A DNA stretch of 9,556 bases. Origin: Bacteroidota bacterium (GTDB lineage Bacteria > Bacteroidota > Bacteroidia > Cytophagales > Cyclobacteriaceae). The notes under the pieces are model-generated. The model ran no database searches. It was not told the DNA's origin and saw only the letters and a program-made list of their open reading frames with translations. Location: assembly GCA_023417785.1 (NCBI GenBank), contig JAEZEH010000185.1:1-9556 (forward strand), in the 5' to 3' direction. Below, in pieces: positions 7,196-9,556 of this stretch. Made by a program: the position numbers and the translations under genes. The first letter of the stretch is position 1. Each line of letters begins with the position of its first letter.

Positions 7196-9289
7196 TCAAA
7201 AAGCCAATAACTTCTCCAACTCCACAGCCACTTTCTCGGCGCTCGGCATCATACGCTTTTCGAGCTCCACGTTCAACGGCACGGCGGGAAGGTTCGCCGC
7301 ACCTACCGTCCAGACGGGCGCATCGAGAAAAGTAAAACAAGCTTTGGATATTCTCCCTGCCAGGCTTTCCGCAAATGAGTTGAGCAACGGTTCTTCCGTA
7401 AGCACGAGAACCCGATGATGTTTCTTAGCTTCTTCTTCAACCGCGGGCCAGTCCAACGGATTGAGTGTACGCAAATCCAGCACAGTAATCCTGTCGGGGA
7501 ATTGCTTCGCGGCGCTGGTGGCCCACCAGACGCCCATCCCGTACGTGATGACCACAACGGCCTCGCCATTGGCAATGCGTTCTGCGTCGGCTCCGAGGAC
7601 CACCCTTGCCTTACCCAGCGGAATGATGTAATCTTCGTCGGGCTCAATGGTCTTCGCATCAGCGGTACCCGGCACCCGCGACCAGTATAACCCTTTGTGC
7701 TCGAGCATTACGACCGGGTTCGGGTCGTAGAATGATGCTTTGAGTAACCCTTTCATGTCCGCAGCGTTTGACGGATATACTACTTTGATTCCGCGGATAT
7801 TCAGCAACGTCGATTCAATGCTTCCGGAATGATATGGGCCTCCACCTCCATAAGCGCCAACAGGAACGCGGATCAGCGCCTGCACGGGAAACTTGCCACG
7901 CGAAAGATAACAACTCTTGGAAAGCTCTACCACCAATTGGTTAATACCAGGCCAGATGTAATCAGCAAACTGTATCTCTACAACGGGTTTGGCACCAACG
8001 GCTGACATACCCGCCGTAGACCCGATAATGTAGGCTTCCTGTATTGGTGTATTAAACACGCGGTGGTCTCCATACTTTGCTGCGAGTGTTGCCGCTTCGC
8101 GAAAAACACCGCCGAGCCGACGACCTACATCCTGACCGTAGAAAAGCGACTCCGGATGCTTCGCGAGGATTTCGTCAATGGCGTGAAGGGCCGCGTCGAC
8201 CATAACCACCTTTTCCTGGCTTTTTCCGATACGATTGCCACGCTCTTCCTTAATCGGCGTTTCACAAAACTCGTGCGAACCGAAATCCGCCGGGTCAGGG
8301 TCTTCCGAAGCCAATGCGCGTTCAAAATCTTTTTCAACCCGCGTCGCTGTTTCCTGTTCGATTTCTGCAAGCACTTCTTCAGGTTCGCCGTCAATTAATA
8401 ATGCCTCCCGTAATACAGTTATGGGGTCTCTTTTTCGGTGATGGTCCAGATCTTCGCGGTACCATTCGCGCCGGACACCTGAGGTATGGTGGCCCAGCAA
8501 CGGGCATGTGGCATGAAGCAATGCGGGTCCGCCAGCTTCACGAACGAAACTGATCGCCTGACTTACTGCTTCCCATGAGGCAACGAAATCCGCACCGTCC
8601 ACCTGGAAGCGTTCCATGCCACGAAATCCTGCGGCGTATTCAAAAGCATCCATGGCTCGCATCTCGTCAGCTTTTGCGGAAATGCCCCAACCATTGTCCT
8701 GAACGACGTAGAGAATCGGCAATTTCTTTAGCACGGCCATCTGAAAAGCTTCAGCGACTTCACCCTCTGTTACGGATCCGTCACCGAGTGAACACATCAC
8801 TATCGGATGCTGTGCCGGGGGCACAATGTTTTGCGTTTGTAAGAACCGGATGCCGTGTGCCATACCCGTTGCCGGGATGGCCTGCATGCCCGTAGCGGAA
8901 CTCTGGTGAGGTATCGTGGGGAAACCATTCCTGCGAAGCGAAGGATGGCCGTAATAAGAGCGTCCGCCGGAGAACGGATCATCCTTCTTCGCCATCAGCT
9001 GCAGCATCAATTCGTACGGTTCCAAACCCAGTCCGAGGAGCATGGATTCGTCGCGGTAGTACAATGCGGCGTAATCGTATTCCTTCAACTGCAGCCCTAC
9101 GGCGAGCTGAATCGCTTCGTGCCCGCGGGAGGTACTGTGAACATATCGCGCCGCGACTTCTTTTCGCTCATCATACATTTCGGCCATACGCCTCGCCGTG
9201 CACATCAGTGCAAACGCCTTCCGCATGAGTTCCCGGTTTACAACTAAGCCCTCTCTTTCGGGTGTTTTTACAGTCATAACGTTCTGCAT
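7196..9289 (-). CDS. Fused alpha-beta E1 component of a 2-oxoacid dehydrogenase (branched-chain type likely)
   Basis: This 697-residue thiamine-diphosphate enzyme would decarboxylate a 2-oxoacid and transfer the acyl group to the lipoyl arm of an E2 partner. The N-terminal half (about 20-345) is the E1-alpha domain. It has the ThDP/Mg motif GDGSVTEGEVAEA starting at Gly169 and closing at Asn199 (QDNGWGIS), and a GHHTSG loop (266-271) like the phosphorylation-loop region of E1-alpha. The C-terminal half (about 357-697) is the E1-beta domain. It has PIQEAYIIG with Glu418 as the candidate cofactor-activating Glu, VGAYGGGGPYHSGS (477-490) and a C-terminal transketolase-type domain. Fused E1 of this kind is common in Bacteroidota and usually annotated as 2-oxoisovalerate or generic E1; pyruvate cannot be excluded. 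No E2 or E3 gene is adjacent. ATG 9289 is preferred over an in-frame TTG at 9304; ATG 9277 is also possible. Confidence 0.92.
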   Translation of the reverse strand: MQNVMTVKTPEREGLVVNRELMRKAFALMCTARRMAEMYDERKEVAARYVHSTSRGHEAIQLAVGLQLKEYDYAALYYRDESMLLGLGLEPYELMLQLMAKKDDPFSGGRSYYGHPSLRRNGFPTIPHQSSATGMQAIPATGMAHGIRFLQTQNIVPPAQHPIVMCSLGDGSVTEGEVAEAFQMAVLKKLPILYVVQDNGWGISAKADEMRAMDAFEYAAGFRGMERFQVDGADFVASWEAVSQAISFVREAGGPALLHATCPLLGHHTSGVRREWYREDLDHHRKRDPITVLREALLIDGEPEEVLAEIEQETATRVEKDFERALASEDPDPADFGSHEFCETPIKEERGNRIGKSQEKVVMVDAALHAIDEILAKHPESLFYGQDVGRRLGGVFREAATLAAKYGDHRVFNTPIQEAYIIGSTAGMSAVGAKPVVEIQFADYIWPGINQLVVELSKSCYLSRGKFPVQALIRVPVGAYGGGGPYHSGSIESTLLNIRGIKVVYPSNAADMKGLLKASFYDPNPVVMLEHKGLYWSRVPGTADAKTIEPDEDYIIPLGKARVVLGADAERIANGEAVVVITYGMGVWWATSAAKQFPDRITVLDLRTLNPLDWPAVEEEAKKHHRVLVLTEEPLLNSFAESLAGRISKACFTFLDAPVWTVGAANLPAVPLNVELEKRMMPSAEKVAVELEKLLAF

Positions 9290-9300
9290 TGGTCTCGGAG

Positions 9301-9328
9301 CCAATATAGCGATTTAGCGCCTTACAAA
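9301..9328 (-). promoter_or_regulatory. Candidate promoter for the E1 gene
   Basis: Read on the - strand, TTTG (9328-9325), a 16-nt spacer and TATATTGG (9308-9301) resemble the Bacteroidota -33/-7 pattern with one mismatch in the -7 box and a slightly short spacer. It would start transcription near 9295, leaving a very short leader before ATG 9289 and about 18 nt before ATG 9277. This was identified by eye only. Confidence 0.28.
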
Positions 9329-9352
9329 CGTTAGCGGGGAGTTTCGGGGTTC

Positions 9353-9442
9353 GAGTTTCAAGTCTCCAGTTGTTTCAAGTCTTAAATTTCAAGTTGTGGA
9401 TCCAGAACCTCACCCCCTTGGACCTTAACCTTGAAACTCAAG
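9353..9442. repeat. Intergenic cluster of TTTCAAGT repeats with an inverted copy
   Basis: The 199-bp divergent intergenic region (9290-9488) contains three direct copies of TTTCAAGT, at 9356-9363, 9373-9380 and 9387-9394. An inverted copy CTTGAAACTC at 9430-9439 exactly complements GAGTTTCAAG at 9353-9362 (10 bp). The inverted copy also forms a small local palindrome, CTTGA-AAC-TCAAG (9430-9442). Spacing between copies is irregular (17 and 14 bp), unlike CRISPR or tandem satellites. It may be a degenerate dispersed intergenic repeat, a regulator-binding array, or the base of a stem-loop. No coding frame is supported in this stretch. Confidence 0.6.
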
Positions 9443-9474
9443 TTTTGGACTTCACCCGATTCGATGCTTATTTG
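9443..9474 (+). promoter_or_regulatory. Candidate promoter for hemF
   Basis: TTTTG (9443-9447) is followed after 19 nt by CTTATTTG (9467-9474), a partial match to TAnnTTTG (only the TTTG half is exact). The spacing is identical to that of the candidate tamL promoter, which supports it mildly. The inferred start would leave only about 8-10 nt before the hemF ATG, a short leader of the kind often found in Bacteroidota. Confidence 0.3.
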
Positions 9475-9488
9475 CGGCCAATCTTAAC

Positions 9489-9556
9489 ATGATTACAAAA
9501 GACGAAATAAAGGAATGGTTAGCTGACCTTCAAACGCGGATCTGCACAGATCTGGA
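9489..9556 (+). CDS. hemF: Oxygen-dependent coproporphyrinogen III oxidase, N-terminal fragment
   Basis: An ATG at 9489 opens a frame that continues to the window edge (22 complete codons plus two bases). It is therefore a 3'-truncated gene. The product begins MITKDEIKEWLADLQTRICT, then D-L. The pattern of a short charged helix followed by LQ-x-x-I-C-x-x-L/D-E resembles the N-terminus of HemF, the cytosolic enzyme that oxidatively decarboxylates coproporphyrinogen III to protoporphyrinogen IX in haem synthesis. No catalytic motif lies within the visible part, so the call rests on N-terminal similarity only. It is divergent from the E1 gene across the repeat-containing intergenic region. Confidence 0.6.
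   Translation, partial: MITKDEIKEWLADLQTRICTDL

Noticed and set aside
7165..7196. Inverted repeat AGACGA/TCGTCT between the convergent tamL and E1 genes
   Set aside because: The stem is only 6 bp with a 20-nt loop and has no T-tract on either side after the stem, so a terminator call is not supported.
9340..9460. TTTCAAGT copies as a CRISPR array
   Set aside because: The units are only 8 bp, spacing is irregular and short, and no cas genes are present.

Overview
The window looks like an ordinary chromosomal segment from a member of the Bacteroidota, most likely a Cytophagales-type genome with roughly 50% G+C. This assignment rests on four signs. A lipoprotein form of the TamA/BamA outer-membrane insertase (TamL) is present. 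The 2-oxoacid dehydrogenase E1 has its alpha and beta halves fused in one chain. Start codons are not preceded by clear Shine-Dalgarno sequences. Several starts have Bacteroidota-like -33/-7 promoter candidates (TTG ... TAnnTTTG). The genus cannot be fixed from the sequence alone.

Layout: positions 1-561 hold the 3' part of a YwqK/MORN-repeat protein gene that is cut off by the window edge. Four further + strand genes follow: purC (643-1596, purine synthesis), a small STAS-domain anti-anti-sigma-like protein (1685-2065), rnz (2135-3052, tRNA 3'-end processing) and a queuosine-precursor transporter (3069-3854). On the - strand a SpoU/TrmH-family RNA methyltransferase (4597-3851) converges on the transporter so tightly that both genes stop in the same CTAG. 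The methyltransferase diverges from tamL (4569-7115, +), and with the ATG start chosen for tamL the two 5' ends overlap. tamL converges on the large fused E1 gene (9289-7196, -). A roughly 200-bp intergenic region with a family of short TTTCAAGT repeats separates the E1 gene from the first 22 codons of hemF (9489 onward, +), which runs off the window.

Functional reading: the middle of the window is dominated by RNA maturation. RNase Z trims pre-tRNA, the YhhQ-type transporter supplies a queuosine precursor for tRNA modification, and the SpoU enzyme 2'-O-methylates an rRNA or tRNA. PurC, the E1 enzyme and HemF are central-metabolism genes, and TamL serves envelope biogenesis. The STAS protein has no kinase, phosphatase or sigma factor beside it here, so its partner-switching circuit must lie elsewhere.

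I did not find a convincing undescribed system. There are no CRISPR arrays, insertion sequences, tRNA or rRNA genes, or phage or defence genes. The observations worth a second look are small-scale: shared stop codons, overlapping divergent starts, hairpins in short intergenic gaps, the intergenic repeat cluster, and the STAS-rnz-transporter juxtaposition.
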